Of a stretch of DNA of 38,868 nucleotides, positions 1 to 10,597 are shown in pieces. The notes beneath the pieces are model-generated. The model searched no databases. It had not been told where the DNA came from and worked only from the letters and a program-made list of their open reading frames with translations. Source of the stretch: Metamycoplasma orale ATCC 23714 (GTDB lineage: Bacteria > Bacillota_I > Bacilli_A > Mycoplasmatales > Metamycoplasmataceae); the NCBI RefSeq assembly GCF_000420105.1, contig NZ_ATUH01000010.1:1-38868 (forward strand), in the 5' to 3' direction. The position numbers and the translations under genes were made by a program. Position 1 is the stretch's first letter; each line of letters begins with the position of its first letter.

Positions 1-173
1 ATGGTTTATTTAGGAGATTCTTTCCTAAAGGAACAGATTTCAATGATATATCACCTGAAGAAATACAAAGAGTAACAACCCTAATAAATAAAAGACTAAG
101 AAAAACTTTAAACTATAAATCAGCTGAAGAACTATATGTTGATGCTTATAATAAAACCATAGAATCATTGTAA
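1..173 (+). mobile_element. 3' end of an IS30-family transposase gene (cut by window start)
   Basis: Read in frame 3, the first 173 bases encode 56 residues starting GLFRRFFPKGTDFNDIS and ending in a TAA at 171-173. The pattern 'N-G-L-(I/F)-R-(R/Q)-(F/Y)-(F/L)-P-K-G-T-(D/N)-F' is the hallmark of the C-terminal DDE region of IS30-family transposases, which cut and paste the element using a DDE catalytic core; the end of that core, around the last conserved Glu, lies just outside the window. Only the tail is visible, so completeness of the element cannot be judged. A strong hairpin follows 31 nt after the stop. I could not identify the terminal inverted repeat or a target duplication. Confidence 0.85.
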
Positions 174-204
174 TATAGAAAATCATAACCAAAAAATACA
201 GCAA

Positions 205-240
205 TTAAAAAATTGCAATTTTTCGTTTGCAATTTTTTAA
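205..240 (+). terminator. Perfect 14-bp hairpin after the IS30 transposase
   Basis: The arm ttaaaaaattgcaa (205-218) pairs perfectly with ttgcaattttttaa (227-240) around an 8-nt loop, and the 3' arm ends in a T run. It sits 31 nt downstream of the transposase stop and reads as an intrinsic terminator. Being symmetric, it could work on both strands. Confidence 0.7.
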
Positions 241-454
241 TATTTTAATTTGTTTGTAATAGAATAAAGTTATAAGCAACAAGCGTTGCACTTCATACTT
301 CATTCAAGCAAGTCCCGACAAATTGGGACTTTTTAAAATTCATATTTATTTATATATAAATAAATATAGCAAAATAAAAGTCTCAAAATGATCATATTTC
401 GATATTTTTGGTTTTAAAATTAAGGTGCATTGATAAAAATGCAGAGGAGAAAAG
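241..454. other. Intergenic spacer between IS30 and ruvA with two small hairpins
   Basis: No open reading frame of note. It contains a GC-clamped hairpin gcaac-aagc-gttgc (276-289), a terminator-like hairpin (310-331) and, just before the ruvA ribosome binding site, a 6-bp hairpin tgcatt/aatgca (426-431 with 438-443). The latter lies in the probable ruvA leader. I see no convincing -10 box for ruvA; the right IS30 boundary probably also lies in here but cannot be placed. Confidence 0.5.
310..335 (+). terminator. Terminator-like hairpin aagtccc/gggactt + T-tract
   Basis: Stem aagtccc (310-316) with gggactt (325-331), extendable by a G-U and an A-U pair, and followed by a T run to 334. No gene ends directly upstream, so it either backs up the IS30 terminator or ends a short transcript beginning near 270. 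Confidence 0.6.
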
Positions 455-1066
455 ATGACCGTATACAAGTATGGTAAAATTGTGCATGTAAATTCTAATT
501 ATTTAATATTAGACCATAATGGTAGTGGAGAGCTTATTTATGTGCCAAATATTTCACGTTTTGTACGTGATGATTTTAAGAAAATATTCATTTCTAATAT
601 AGAAAATGAATATATGAAGGTAACATATGGATTTGAAACATTTAAAGAACTAGTAATGTTTGAAGATCTTATTTCATTGCAAGGTTTAGGTCCTAAAACT
701 GCAATGACTATTTTAAATGAAGGCTGAGAAAAAATATTAGCCTTAATTGCTAAGGGCGATGCAAATGAATTAGAAAAAATTAATTTTGTGTCTAAAAAAA
801 TAGCAAATAACATTATTTTAAATTATAAAGATAAGTATGCAAAATTCCTTGAAAAATTGGATGGGAATTTTGAAGAATATAATAAAAAATTAAAAGTTAA
901 TAATACATATATTAATCAATTTGAAGATACGATGAAAATGTTAGGTTTTAAACCTAGTCAAATTAAATATGCATTAAATAATGTTGAAGTTAATGAAAAT
1001 ATTGAAAAATGTGTTGAGGATGCAATTAAATTAATTAGTCAACATAATAATGAAGTCAGAGTTTAG
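455..1066 (+). CDS. ruvA: Holliday junction DNA helicase subunit RuvA
   Basis: 203-residue protein, normal RuvA length. RuvA binds the four-way Holliday junction as a tetramer and loads the RuvB motor for branch migration during recombinational repair. The N-terminal OB-fold-like domain is residues 1-60; a helix-hairpin-helix ([13 protein letters not shown], residues 75-87) follows, in the position of the first DNA-binding HhH of the family; domain III, which contacts RuvB, is residues 150-203. One TGA (725-727) is read as Trp. The start ATG has a good ribosome binding site, gaggaga, 5-11 nt upstream. The end overlaps ruvB by 17 nt, implying translational coupling. No ruvC lies in the neighbourhood; mollicutes generally lack a canonical RuvC (family knowledge). 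Confidence 0.95.
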
Positions 1067-2003
1067 AGTTAATTCATTCAATGATTTCATCGGTCAATCT
1101 AAAATCAAAAAAACATTAAAGGTTATGATTGCTGGTGCTAATCATTTGAAAAAACCAATAGATCATATTTTATTTTATGGTCCGCCTGGATTAGGTAAAA
1201 CTAGTTTAGCTAAAATAATTGCTACTGAAACAAATAGAAATATTATTTATGTTCAAGGGCCTTTATTAGAAAGAAAAAGTGACTTGCTAACATTGCTTTC
1301 CTCAATAAAAGAAAACGATATTATTTTTATTGATGAAATTCATGGCATAAATAAAAACATAGAAGAACTTTTATATTCCGCTTTAGAAGATGGTGTTGTA
1401 GATATTGCAATTGGAGTAGAAGGAGATAAGCGAATTATGAGGATGAAATTAAACAAATTCTCATTAATTGGAGCTACTACTAAAATTAATTTAATATCTA
1501 AACCATTAAAAGATCGATTTGGATTCATTGGTAAATTAAATAATTATTCTAATCAAGAGATAGAAAAAATTATTTTTAATTCTGCAAAGAGAAATGAAAT
1601 TCAAATCGATGAAGAATCAATAAAAGAAATAGCAATACATTCTAGACAAACGCCAAGAATTGCTAATAATTTATTAAAACGAGTGTATGACTTTGCTCTT
1701 TATGAAGAAACAAAAGAAATAACATTAAAAATTGTAAAAAAAGCTTTTGGATTTATTGGAGTTTTTAAGTTTGGATTATATATAACTCAAATTGAATATC
1801 TTAAAGTTTTGCATGAAGTATTTAATGATTCATATGGATCATTAGAGGCAATAAGTAGTATTGTAAGGGATGATAGATATACAATTGTTAATGAATTAGA
1901 ACCTATACTTTTATTATATAAATTAATAGAAAAAAGTCCAAGAGGAAGAAAAATTACGCAAGCAGGAATTGAGTATTTAAATAACATAAAATTTGCTTTA
2001 TAA
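1050..2003 (+). CDS. ruvB: Holliday junction branch migration ATPase RuvB
   Basis: 317 residues, slightly short for RuvB (about 330). AAA+ motor that drives branch migration with RuvA. Visible: Walker A GPPGLGKT at 44-51, Walker B IIFIDE at 91-96, sensor 1 IGATTK at 140-145, an arginine-finger region PLKDRF (Arg156), sensor 2 TPRIANNLLKRV around 206-217, and a C-terminal winged-helix domain ending in the conserved PRGRKIT-AG pattern. No TGA codons are used. Starts inside the end of ruvA, so the two are one operon. The next gene has its own promoter in the 33-nt gap. Confidence 0.96.
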   Translation: MKSEFRVNSFNDFIGQSKIKKTLKVMIAGANHLKKPIDHILFYGPPGLGKTSLAKIIATETNRNIIYVQGPLLERKSDLLTLLSSIKENDIIFIDEIHGINKNIEELLYSALEDGVVDIAIGVEGDKRIMRMKLNKFSLIGATTKINLISKPLKDRFGFIGKLNNYSNQEIEKIIFNSAKRNEIQIDEESIKEIAIHSRQTPRIANNLLKRVYDFALYEETKEITLKIVKKAFGFIGVFKFGLYITQIEYLKVLHEVFNDSYGSLEAISSIVRDDRYTIVNELEPILLLYKLIEKSPRGRKITQAGIEYLNNIKFAL

Positions 2004-2015
2004 ATCGTCTTATTA

Positions 2016-2024
2016 TGTTATAAT
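2016..2024 (+). promoter_or_regulatory. Extended -10 promoter for secDF
   Basis: TGT-TATAAT (TG at 2016-2017, hexamer 2019-2024), directly after ruvB. The expected transcription start, about 7 nt downstream, is near 2031, only about 6 nt before the secDF ATG at 2037. There is no Shine-Dalgarno sequence in between, so the mRNA is predicted to be nearly leaderless. Confidence 0.6.
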
Positions 2025-2036
2025 AAAAACTTAATT

Positions 2037-4652
2037 ATGAAAACAGGAAAACTAATAAATACTAAATTAAGATGATTTATCAATATATTATTGTTAGTAG
2101 CAATGATACTAACAATAATTTTTGGTTCTATTTTTTATCTAAAACCAAAAATGCAAAGTTCAACTTCAAATGTTACAAGCATTAAATCAGTTTTAAAAAT
2201 AACAGAAACTTCAAATCAAAATTTAGATAATAAAAAATTGCCTAAACAACAAAATATATTAAATACTACAAAACAATATTTAGAAAAAGCCAATTCACTT
2301 TCAAGTTACGATGTTTCATTAAGCGGAAAGAATTTATTAGAAGTAATTGACTACAATGGAAAAACTGAAGCAGAAAAACAAAAATTGGTTTCTTCCTTGG
2401 TTAATAAACCATATTTAACATTTACTGATCAAAATGGTGATCCTATTTTTTATCGTGGTAGATATCAATCTTTAATTGAAAAAGATCCAAATCGTAAAAC
2501 ATTTAAAGATTTTATTCAAGGAGATCCAGCGGATTTTATGCCTTGATTAAAAGAATCTCCTGCCGATTATCATAATTCTAAAGGATATTCAAATAGAGTT
2601 AGTCTTAACTTTACTAAAGAAGGATGATCTGAATATATTAGATGGGGAAACGAATCTTATATTTTATATTATTATCGTGGAGCAGCTGCTTCTAATGCTT
2701 ATGTTTGAACTAATCTTAAAGAATTCTACGAAACTTATAAAGATGAAATAGACTCAAAATGAGGTGGCAATCCTGTTAAATTTGCTTATGCTGATGGAAG
2801 AATAGCACCTGAAGAAATTAAACCTAAAGAAAATGAAAAAGATAAGAAAGCTTACACTTTAAATCCTTATTTAAAATCTATTGCTTCAAAATATTTAATA
2901 AGTGCTGCACACCCACTTGCTATGGTACCTTCAGATTCAGCATTATCTTCATATATTTATATTTATAATGAAAACAAAAATGGATATACTGATGCTGAAC
3001 TTGCAAGAATGATTAACTATTCAATGTCTCCATTTGAATTAGTTCAAGAATATTCATATTTTGTAACAACTAACAAAGCCGTTACTAATAAATATTTAGT
3101 AATTCTTGCAATAATGTTTTCTCTATTTGCAGTATTTTTGATAATTAGATATAGATTTTTTGGTTTTCTTTCATTATTATCATTACTATTCTTTATATTT
3201 GTTTTATTAACTGCAATTATTGCTTTAGGCATTAAAATAACTCCTATTGTTGCTATTGCAATTATTGTTTCAGTTATTGTTGCATTTGATTTAATTCACA
3301 ATACTCTAGATTCTATGAAAAAAGCAATTAATGAAGGTTCAAATGCTTCTAAAGCAATTGCTAAAGCTAGAAAAACAACTTTAATCCCTTCTTTAGATGT
3401 AATTTTTGTTTTATTAGTTTATTCAATATTCAATATTTATATTAATTTATCGCAAAACTATGCAATTAGTTTAATATTATTTGCTTCTTCAATTATTAGT
3501 CTAGCTATATCTATAATTTTAAATACGCTTATTTTACGTAGCTGAGTAAAATTAGAAATATTTGATAATCGAATTGCTTTGGTATCTTGAAGAAATAAAT
3601 CTTACCAAAAGGCATATAATGTTAATTTAATGTCAAAATCTAAATATTTCCCAATTGGTTTTGCTCTTTTTGCAATTATTTCAATAATTGTTGTTTTATC
3701 AATTGGTTTCTCTAATCATTCACTTATTTCGGGAATTAATTTAAATTCTGAATTACGTGGTGAATATCAATATATGTTAATGTCAAATAAAAATTCATCA
3801 ATTCCATTTTTCGATGAAAGTAATGTTAATGCTATTCAAGAAGCTTTAAAATCTTCTCCTGATTTAAAAAATGCAATAATTTCACAAGTTGTTCTTGAAA
3901 AATTTAGCACCAATACTAATTATGCAATTTTAATTCGTTCTAAAACCGATATCGAAAATACATTAGTAACATTTCAAGGTTCTTTACCTATTTTAGCAAA
4001 TTCTAAATTAATTGCTAATAATATTCAACCTATGAGTATTGGATATGATATCGCTACTTTTGCGATTATATTCTTCTCATCATTTGCTTTAATTTCAATA
4101 TATGTAATGATTAGATATTCATGAGTCGCTACAATTATTTTATGAATAAAAGCATTATTTGTTGGTATTCTAACATTTGTTATTTTATTTACATCATATG
4201 GTTTAATAAGTTATAGTTTATTTGATGGCTTAATGCTTGGAACTGTTTTTGTAATATATGATTCAATAATTAATTTTTCAAAAATTAAAGAAGAGCTTTC
4301 AAAAGATTTAAATACAAAAAACACGATTTATTCTAAAGAAAAATTGCAATTGATTTTTAAAGAATATATTGTTAATATCTTTTCAAGACAATTAATTCTT
4401 GTATTAAGTGCTGCTATTTTATTACCAATATGCATTATATTTATGAATTTATTAAATAAATCAATAATTTTAATTACAAGCTTTTCAATTATTTCAATTG
4501 CTTTGATTAATTTCTTTATGCTTCCACTAATTTGATGCAATATTTTAGTTCAAAAGTATAAGATGAAAGAAAAAAGAATTAAAAACAATTTCTGAAAAAA
4601 TGTTGGTGTTGAAGAGCAAACATTTTCACACATCAATGATTTTTCAATGTAA
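2037..4652 (+). CDS. secDF: Fused protein translocase subunit SecDF
   Basis: 871-residue membrane protein obtained by joining four in-frame blocks separated by TGA (Trp) codons. SecD and SecF, here in one chain, use the proton gradient to pull secreted proteins out of the SecYEG channel. Seen: an N-terminal membrane segment (residues 14-36), a large extracytoplasmic region to about residue 345, a bundle of hydrophobic segments (nt 3090-3540), a second single segment and loop starting near nt 3645, and a second bundle (nt 4045-4515). The SecD/SecF half-repeat is recognisable from this layout. The usual signature motifs (D-x-x-G-G type) are badly eroded: the SecF-half position reads SGINLNSELRGE. 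The ATG was chosen as the first start after the -10 box. No terminator separates it from hisS. Assignment rests on topology, length and context. Confidence 0.8.
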
Positions 4653-4658
4653 TATAAT
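4653..4658 (+). promoter_or_regulatory. TATAAT box for hisS
   Basis: A perfect TATAAT begins on the base after the secDF stop codon. A start about 7 nt downstream would give an 11-nt leader containing the ribosome binding site agagg (4665-4669) before the ATG at 4676. Confidence 0.5.
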
Positions 4659-4675
4659 TCTTTTAGAGGTTAAAA

Positions 4676-5944
4676 ATGTTAATTAATAGAGTTAAAGGTA
4701 CACGTGATATCTTTTCAAAAAATGCTAAAGCGTTCAATTTGATTAAAGATACTTTTTTTGATGTAGCAAAAAAATATAATTATAGTTTTATTGAAACACC
4801 TATTATTGAAGATGCTTCATTATTTATTAGATCAGTCGGTGAAACTAGTGATATTGTTTCTAAGGAAATGTATTTATTTAGAGATAATGGAAATAATTTA
4901 ATTGCCCTTAGGCCCGAAGCAACAGCTTCAACAATTAGAGCTTATGTGGAAAATAAAATAAATAACTTTAATGGAGAAACTAAATTATTTTATTTTGGTC
5001 CAATGTTTAGATATGAACGCCCTCAAAAAGGTAGATTTAGACAATTTTATCAAGGTGGTATTGAAATGTTATCGCCTAAATCTATTTTGACAAATTTTGA
5101 AATAATTAAATTTGCATCAGATTTTTTAAATGAATTAAAAATAAATGATTTTGTTTTAGAAATAAATAATTTAGGCTCGTTTGAAAGTAGAAATAAATAT
5201 ATTCAAGAATTAAAAAAATATTTTATGCAATTCAAAGAAAAATTATCTGAACAATCACAAATAAGACTTGAAAAAAATGTACTTAGAATTTTAGATGATA
5301 AAGAAGATAGCGAAAAAGATTTTGTTAAAAAAGCTCCAAAATTATGAGATTTTTTATCCAAAACTGAACAACAAGAATTTAATGACCTACTTAAATTATT
5401 AAAAAAATTTAACATTAATTATTCAATTAATTATTCTTTAGTAAGAGGGCTAGATTATTACAATGATATTGTGTTTGAATTTGTTTCAACCTCTGAAGCA
5501 TTAGGAACTAAATCAACTATTTTAGGTGGTGGACGTTATAATGGAATGGTTGAAGAATTAGGCGGGCCTAAAACAGATTCTATTGGTTTTGCTTTTGGCG
5601 TAGATAGGATAATGGAAATTATTTTATTTAATGAAAAAAAATATGAAGAATTAAATGATAATTTAGATATTTTAATTAGTTTTTTGAATGAAAAAGAAGA
5701 AAACGAAGTTATTTGTTTAGCTTATGAACTTCGTAAAAAATATTCAACTTATCTTTTAAATGAGAAACAAACGCCAAAATCATTATTTAAAAAACAATTC
5801 AATTTAAAACCTAAATATTTAATTTTTAAAGAATTAAATTGCAAAGAAAATGAATTTAAAATAAAAAGTTTTGATGGAAAAGAAACTATATCTATATGTA
5901 AAGACATAAATGATTTTGAAAATGTCATTAAAAAATTAAACTAA
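4676..5944 (+). CDS. hisS: Histidine--tRNA ligase (HisRS)
   Basis: 422-residue class II aminoacyl-tRNA synthetase charging tRNA-His. Visible: N-terminal VKGTRDIF typical of HisRS, motif 2 region FYFGPMFRYERPQKGRFRQF (around residues 103-122), the histidine-specific loop LVRGLDYYNDIVFEF (around 256-270), and motif 3 GFAFGVDRIMEII (around 303-315). The C-terminal anticodon-binding domain follows. One TGA (5345-5347) is Trp. A 28-nt gap leads to aspS, as in many Firmicutes and mollicutes where hisS and aspS are paired. Confidence 0.96.
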
Positions 5945-5972
5945 TATATATAAAAAACAAAAAGGAAATAAA

Positions 5973-7640
5973 ATGAAAAAAATTTATTGTGGAAAATTAA
6001 ACTTAAAAAACGTTAATGAAGTTGTTGAATTATATGGCTGAATTTCAAACAAAAGAAAATTTAAAAACCAAACTTTCATTGATTTTAGAGACTCAAGTGG
6101 TTTAGTACAATTAGTCCTTACCAACGTTTCTGATCCGCTTTTAACAAAAGAAAGCTGTTTGTGAGTTAAAGGTAAAGTAGTAAAAAGACTTGAAGCAAAT
6201 AAAAGTATTGCTTCTGGAGACATTGAAGTTGATGTTATTGAATATAAAGTTCTAAACACTTCTAAACAAATTCCATTTGAAATAGATAAAATAAATTCAG
6301 CAAATGAAGATTTACGTCTTGAATATAGATTTTTAGATCTAAGACAAGAAAAAATGTTATCAAATTTAAGATTTAGACATAAACTTCACTTAGAAATTAG
6401 AAAGTTCTTAGATAAAGAAGGTTTTATTGAAGTTGAAACACCTATACTTTCAAAGTCTACTCCCGAAGGAGCTAGAGACTATTTAGTACCTACTAGAAGA
6501 AAAGGCAAGTTTTTTGCTTTACCACAATCTCCACAATTATATAAACAATTGTTAATGGCTTCTGGCCTTGAAAAGTATTTTCAAATTGCACGTGTATTTA
6601 GAGATGAAGATTTAAGAAAAGATAGACAACCTGAATTTACACAACTCGACCTTGAACTTTCATTCGCAAATCAAGAAGATATTTTTGAATTATGCGAAAA
6701 TATGTTTAGAGAAGTATTAAAGCCATTTGGTTTTAAAGTTAAAACTCCTTTTCCAAGAATGGACTTTTTCTATGCATTAGACAAATATGGTACAGATAAA
6801 CCTGATACAAGATTTGAATACTTAATTGACGATTTACCACTTAAAAAATCTGAATCAGAAAAATTATTTGGAAAATTTGATAATTACAAAGCAATTATTT
6901 TTGATAAAAATGTTTTAGAACACAAAAAAATATTTGAAGAAATATTTTCTAAAAATAAAGGCGAAAAATTATTTTTAATTACAAAAGAAGATGCGTTATA
7001 TTCAAAATTTAATTCTTTAACATCTAAATTTAAAAATGAATGTACTATTATAGTTTCTGCTGGTAACCATTATGAAAACACTTTAAAATCTTTAGGTGCT
7101 ATTAGAACTCAATTAAATGAGATTTATAAATTAGGTTCGCCTGATCAACTTAATTTCTTATGATTAGTTAATTGACCAATGTTTGAATGAAATGAAGAAG
7201 AAAATAAATATGATGCTGCTCACCACCCTTTTACCCAATTTGATGAAAGCACATTAAAATATATTGAATCAAAAGAATATGAAAAAGTTAGAGCTAAATC
7301 TTATGACTGCGTTTTAAATGGCTTTGAATTAGCATCAGGGTCTATTAGAATTTATGATCCTAAACAACAAAAACTTATGTTTGATGTTTTAAAATTATCT
7401 GAAAAAGAACAACAAAATAAATTTGGTTTCTTTTTAAAAGCATTTGATTATGGTCTTCCTCCACATTGTGGTATTGGATTTGGAATTGAAAGAATTCTAA
7501 TGATTTTAACTAATTCAATGTCAATAAGAGATGTTATAGCATTCCCTAAAAATGCAAAAGGTATTGATTTAATGTCTTCTTCTCCATCTGAAGTTACTGA
7601 AGAACAATTAAAAGAATATTCACTTAAAATTGAAAAATAA
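5973..7640 (+). CDS. aspS: Aspartate--tRNA ligase (AspRS)
   Basis: 555-residue class II synthetase charging tRNA-Asp. In order: N-terminal OB-fold anticodon-binding domain (residues 1-105, with LYGWISNKRKFKNQTFIDFRD), RFLDLRQEKM, the aspartate/ATP site region FALPQSPQLYKQLLM and FRDEDLRKDRQPEFTQLDLE (motif 2), the bacterial GAD insertion domain starting near DKYGTDKPDTRF, and motif 3 GIGFGIERILMIL at the end. Start ATG chosen for the ribosome binding site aaagga (5961-5966). Several Trp residues are TGA, including W-L-V-N-W-P-M-F-E-W near nt 7160-7190, which is why the gene looks split under the standard code. Confidence 0.96.
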
Positions 7641-7652
7641 ATTATTTTTAAT

Positions 7653-7658
7653 TATAAT
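7653..7658 (+). promoter_or_regulatory. Candidate TATAAT box for secG-rnr
   Basis: TATAAT in the 40-nt gap after aspS; a start near 7665 would leave a short leader with the ribosome binding site aagga (7671-7675) before the ATG at 7681. Confidence 0.45.
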
Positions 7659-7680
7659 AAATAATTAATTAAGGAATTAT

Positions 7681-7932
7681 ATGAAAGCACAAGCAATTGC
7701 ATTAACAACTATTTTAATAATAATATCATTTTGCATATTATTTTTATCATTGCTTTTAGCTCCTGATTCTAATAGTTTTAGCGGGGCTTTGGTCGGAAGT
7801 AATGACCTTGATTTATTTAAAGTGTCTAAAGAAAGAGGCATTAAAAAAATAATCAAGTGGTCTATGTATACATTAGGCATATTACTTTTTGTTTTGGCTA
7901 TTGTATTAAGATATGTGCTTCAAAAAGGTTAA
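7681..7932 (+). CDS. secG: Preprotein translocase subunit SecG
   Basis: 83-residue protein with two membrane helices (residues about 5-28 and 61-79) joined by a loop containing SNSFSGALVGSNDLDLF, the arrangement of SecG. SecG is the small accessory subunit of the SecYEG channel and helps the SecA-driven step. Its position 8 nt before rnr is the widely conserved secG-rnr-smpB-ssrA order. Identified from topology, size and context. Confidence 0.88.
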   Translation: MKAQAIALTTILIIISFCILFLSLLLAPDSNSFSGALVGSNDLDLFKVSKERGIKKIIKWSMYTLGILLFVLAIVLRYVLQKG

Positions 7933-7940
7933 TTTAAATA

Positions 7941-10139
7941 ATGAATTCCTATAATAATAAAAATAAAAATTTTTCTCATCATGATCATGAAAATCTAAAA
8001 CCTATTGAAGAAAATAAGGTTTTAGATTTTATTACTAAAAATTATGGAGCAACTTTTTTAGATATAGCTCGAGGCTTAAAAATTCACTTTTCATTAAATA
8101 ATAAATTAACAAATTTATTACGCAAACTTTGTGATGAAAAGAAAATAGATGTTTTAAAAAATCAAGGTTATTATGCGCTTAAGTTTGTCAAAGAAGATGT
8201 ATTTACAATATCTATAACTGCAAAACGTTTAGGATTTATAGATTTTGAGCAAAACGAAGATGGTTCATTTAAATCAGCTTTTTTATATTCAGACCAACTT
8301 AAAAATATTTTAGATAAAGACGAAGTTCTAGCTAATATCTATAGTTATATTAATGATAAAGATGAAACTTTATATAAAGCCAGCATTATAAATGTAGTTA
8401 AACATACAATAACTAAAGTTGTTGGTATTTTTTTACTATCTTATAAAGGTAAAAGACAGTTTGTGGCTTTAGATGAAAGAAATAAAACTAATTTTCTTAT
8501 TTCTAATTTAGAAAAACTTAATCACTCTCAAATAAAAAATAATTATGATGTAGTTTCTTGTATTGTTGTACAGCCTAGTCCTAATAAACACAATTCTAAA
8601 GATTATGTTGAATTAGTATTTGATAAAAAAATTGCAACACTAGATGATAAAGATTATGTGGTTAAAAAAATAATGACTACAAATAATGTTAATGAAACAT
8701 TTAGCGATGAACTTACAGAGGCAATTAAAGAAATACCAAAATTTGTTAGTGATAAAGAAATTAGCGAAAGAAAAAATCTTATTGATTTACCTACTGTTAC
8801 AATTGATGGCCTAGATACTAAAGACTTTGATGATGCAATTTCTTGTTATAAAAAAGGCGAAGTATATAAATTATTTATACATATCGCGGATGTTTCTTAT
8901 TATGTTAAAGAAAATAGTCCAATAGATAATGAAGCTTTATTAAGAGGCACAAGTATTTATTTACCAACTAAAGTTATACCTATGCTACCATTTGAACTTT
9001 CTAATGGTATTTGTTCTCTTAATCCTAATGAAATTAGATGTTGTATTACTTTAGAACTTGACATTGATAAAAAAGGTAACAATATTGCTCAAAACATATA
9101 TCCATCAGTTATTAAATCAAATTATCGTCTAACTTATAATGAAGTTAATGATTATTATGAAGGTAAAATTACTACCATTCCTAATGATATTAAAAACAAC
9201 TTAAATGATGCTAAAGATTTATCTAAAATTATTTTAGATAAAAAAATTAACGAAGGTTATGTGGATTTTGAAATTGAAGAAGCTAAAATCATCATGGAAA
9301 ATGAAACAACTGTTAAAGACATTGTTATTAGAAAAGATGGAATTAGCGAAAAATTAATTGAAGCATTTATGATTAGAGCAAATGAAACTGTTGCTAAAAT
9401 GATGTTTGATAAAGGTTATCCTTCAATTTATAGAGTACATGATAAACCAAGTCCTGATAAACTTTTAATGTTACAAGATTTAATTAAATTTTCACATTAT
9501 AAAGATGTTAATGTACCTTTTGATGGTGATCCTAAATCTTTCCAAATAATGGTTCAAAAATTAAAAGAACAAAGTTTTAATGATTTTATTAAATCGGCAT
9601 TATTAAGAACGATGCAAAAAGCGATATATTCTTCTAAAAATATTGGACACTTTGGATTAGCTTCAAAAGAATATTCTCACTTTACATCGCCAATACGAAG
9701 ATACCCTGACTTATTAATACATAGATTAATAAGAAAATTTATCTTTGAAAAAAAATATAAGGAAGATAAATACGAAGAAGAATTAGATAATATAACTCGT
9801 ATTTCTGCACTTAATTCAGAAGCTGAAAAAAATGCAATGCAAGTTGAAAGAGATGTCGTTGATTTTTGAAAATCTAACTTTTTTGAAAAGTTTATAAATA
9901 AAACTTTTGATGCAATGGCAATCAGTGTTGAAAAATTTGGAATATTTTTTAATATAGATGAATATCAAACTAGCGTACTAGTAAGATTTGATTCTATTAT
10001 AGAAGATTCTGTATCTGCTATTTCGCAATTTGAAGCCAAAGGAAACAAGCTAAATATAAGAGTTGGAAAAATATATAAAATATTAATCGAATCTATTGAT
10101 AAAGACAAAGGAAAAATTAATGCCAAATTAGTTATCTAA
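7941..10139 (+). CDS. rnr: Ribonuclease R
   Basis: 732-residue 3'-to-5' exoribonuclease of the RNB (RNase II) family, able to degrade structured RNA and working with tmRNA/SmpB on non-stop messages. Seen: N-terminal winged helix (residues about 28-75), cold-shock-like domains, RNB domain with the metal-binding run TIDGLDTKDFDDA around residues 287-299 (Asp289, 295, 297, 298), FTSPIRRYPDLLIHR near residue 580, and a C-terminal S1 domain (KFGIFFNI...). The one TGA (9867-9869) is Trp, so the S1 domain belongs to the same chain. In mycoplasmas RNase R is the main processive exonuclease since PNPase is often missing (family knowledge). Confidence 0.95.
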
Positions 10140-10143
10140 TTTG

Positions 10144-10149
10144 TATAAT
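10144..10149 (+). promoter_or_regulatory. TATAAT box immediately before smpB
   Basis: TATAAT starts 4 nt after the rnr stop and ends 8 nt before the smpB ATG (10158). The predicted start is 1-2 nt before or at the ATG and there is no ribosome binding site, so smpB could be translated from a leaderless message. Alternatively smpB is reached by read-through from rnr. Confidence 0.5.
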
Positions 10150-10157
10150 ATATTATT

Positions 10158-10592
10158 ATGCCTAAATTAATAGTTAAAAATAAATTTGCTAAATCTGATT
10201 ACGACATTCATAGTACTTATGAATGTGGTATTTCGCTATTAGGCTGAGAAGTTAAAAGCATAAGAGCAAATAATGTTAAATTAGATAATGCTTTTTGTAC
10301 TATTAGTTTAAAAAATGAGCTTTGATTAAATAATGCAAATATTGCCCAATATATGCTCGTAAAATGTGACCCAGTAAGATCTAGAAAACTTTTAATGCAT
10401 AAGAAAGAAATACTTAAATTAAAAAATTTAATGGATCGTCTTTCTTTAAACATAATTCCATTATCAATGTATTGATCTAAAGATAATATTAAGCTAGAAA
10501 TAGCTCTAGTTAAACGTCTTAAAAAGTTTGATAAGCGTGAAAAAATCAGAAAAGAAGAACAAAATAAAAAAATAAAAAGTATAATTTATTAA
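10158..10592 (+). CDS. smpB: SsrA-binding protein SmpB
   Basis: 144-residue RNA-binding protein that escorts tmRNA to stalled ribosomes. Recognised by the family start KNKFAKSDYDIHSTYECGISLLGWEVKSIRANNVKL (the G-W-E-V-K-S-(I/L)-R core with the W encoded by TGA at 10245-10247), then L-(W)-L-N-N-A-N-I-A-Q-Y, SRKLLMHKKEI, and the basic tail that reaches the decoding centre. Two further TGA codons are Trp, hiding this gene under the standard code. Followed by ssrA after 5 nt, so the RNA and its partner protein are adjacent. Confidence 0.96.
10580..10585 (+). promoter_or_regulatory. TATAAT box for ssrA
   Basis: TATAAT inside the last codons of smpB. A start about 7 nt downstream (near 10592) would give a tmRNA precursor with about 6 extra 5' nucleotides, to be removed by RNase P. 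Confidence 0.55.
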
Positions 10593-10597
10593 GCAAT

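Noticed and set aside
205-240. Perfect inverted repeat as the IS30 terminal repeat
   Set aside because: Both arms are adjacent in one hairpin with a T-rich end, which fits a terminator; a terminal repeat would have its partner at the other end of the element.
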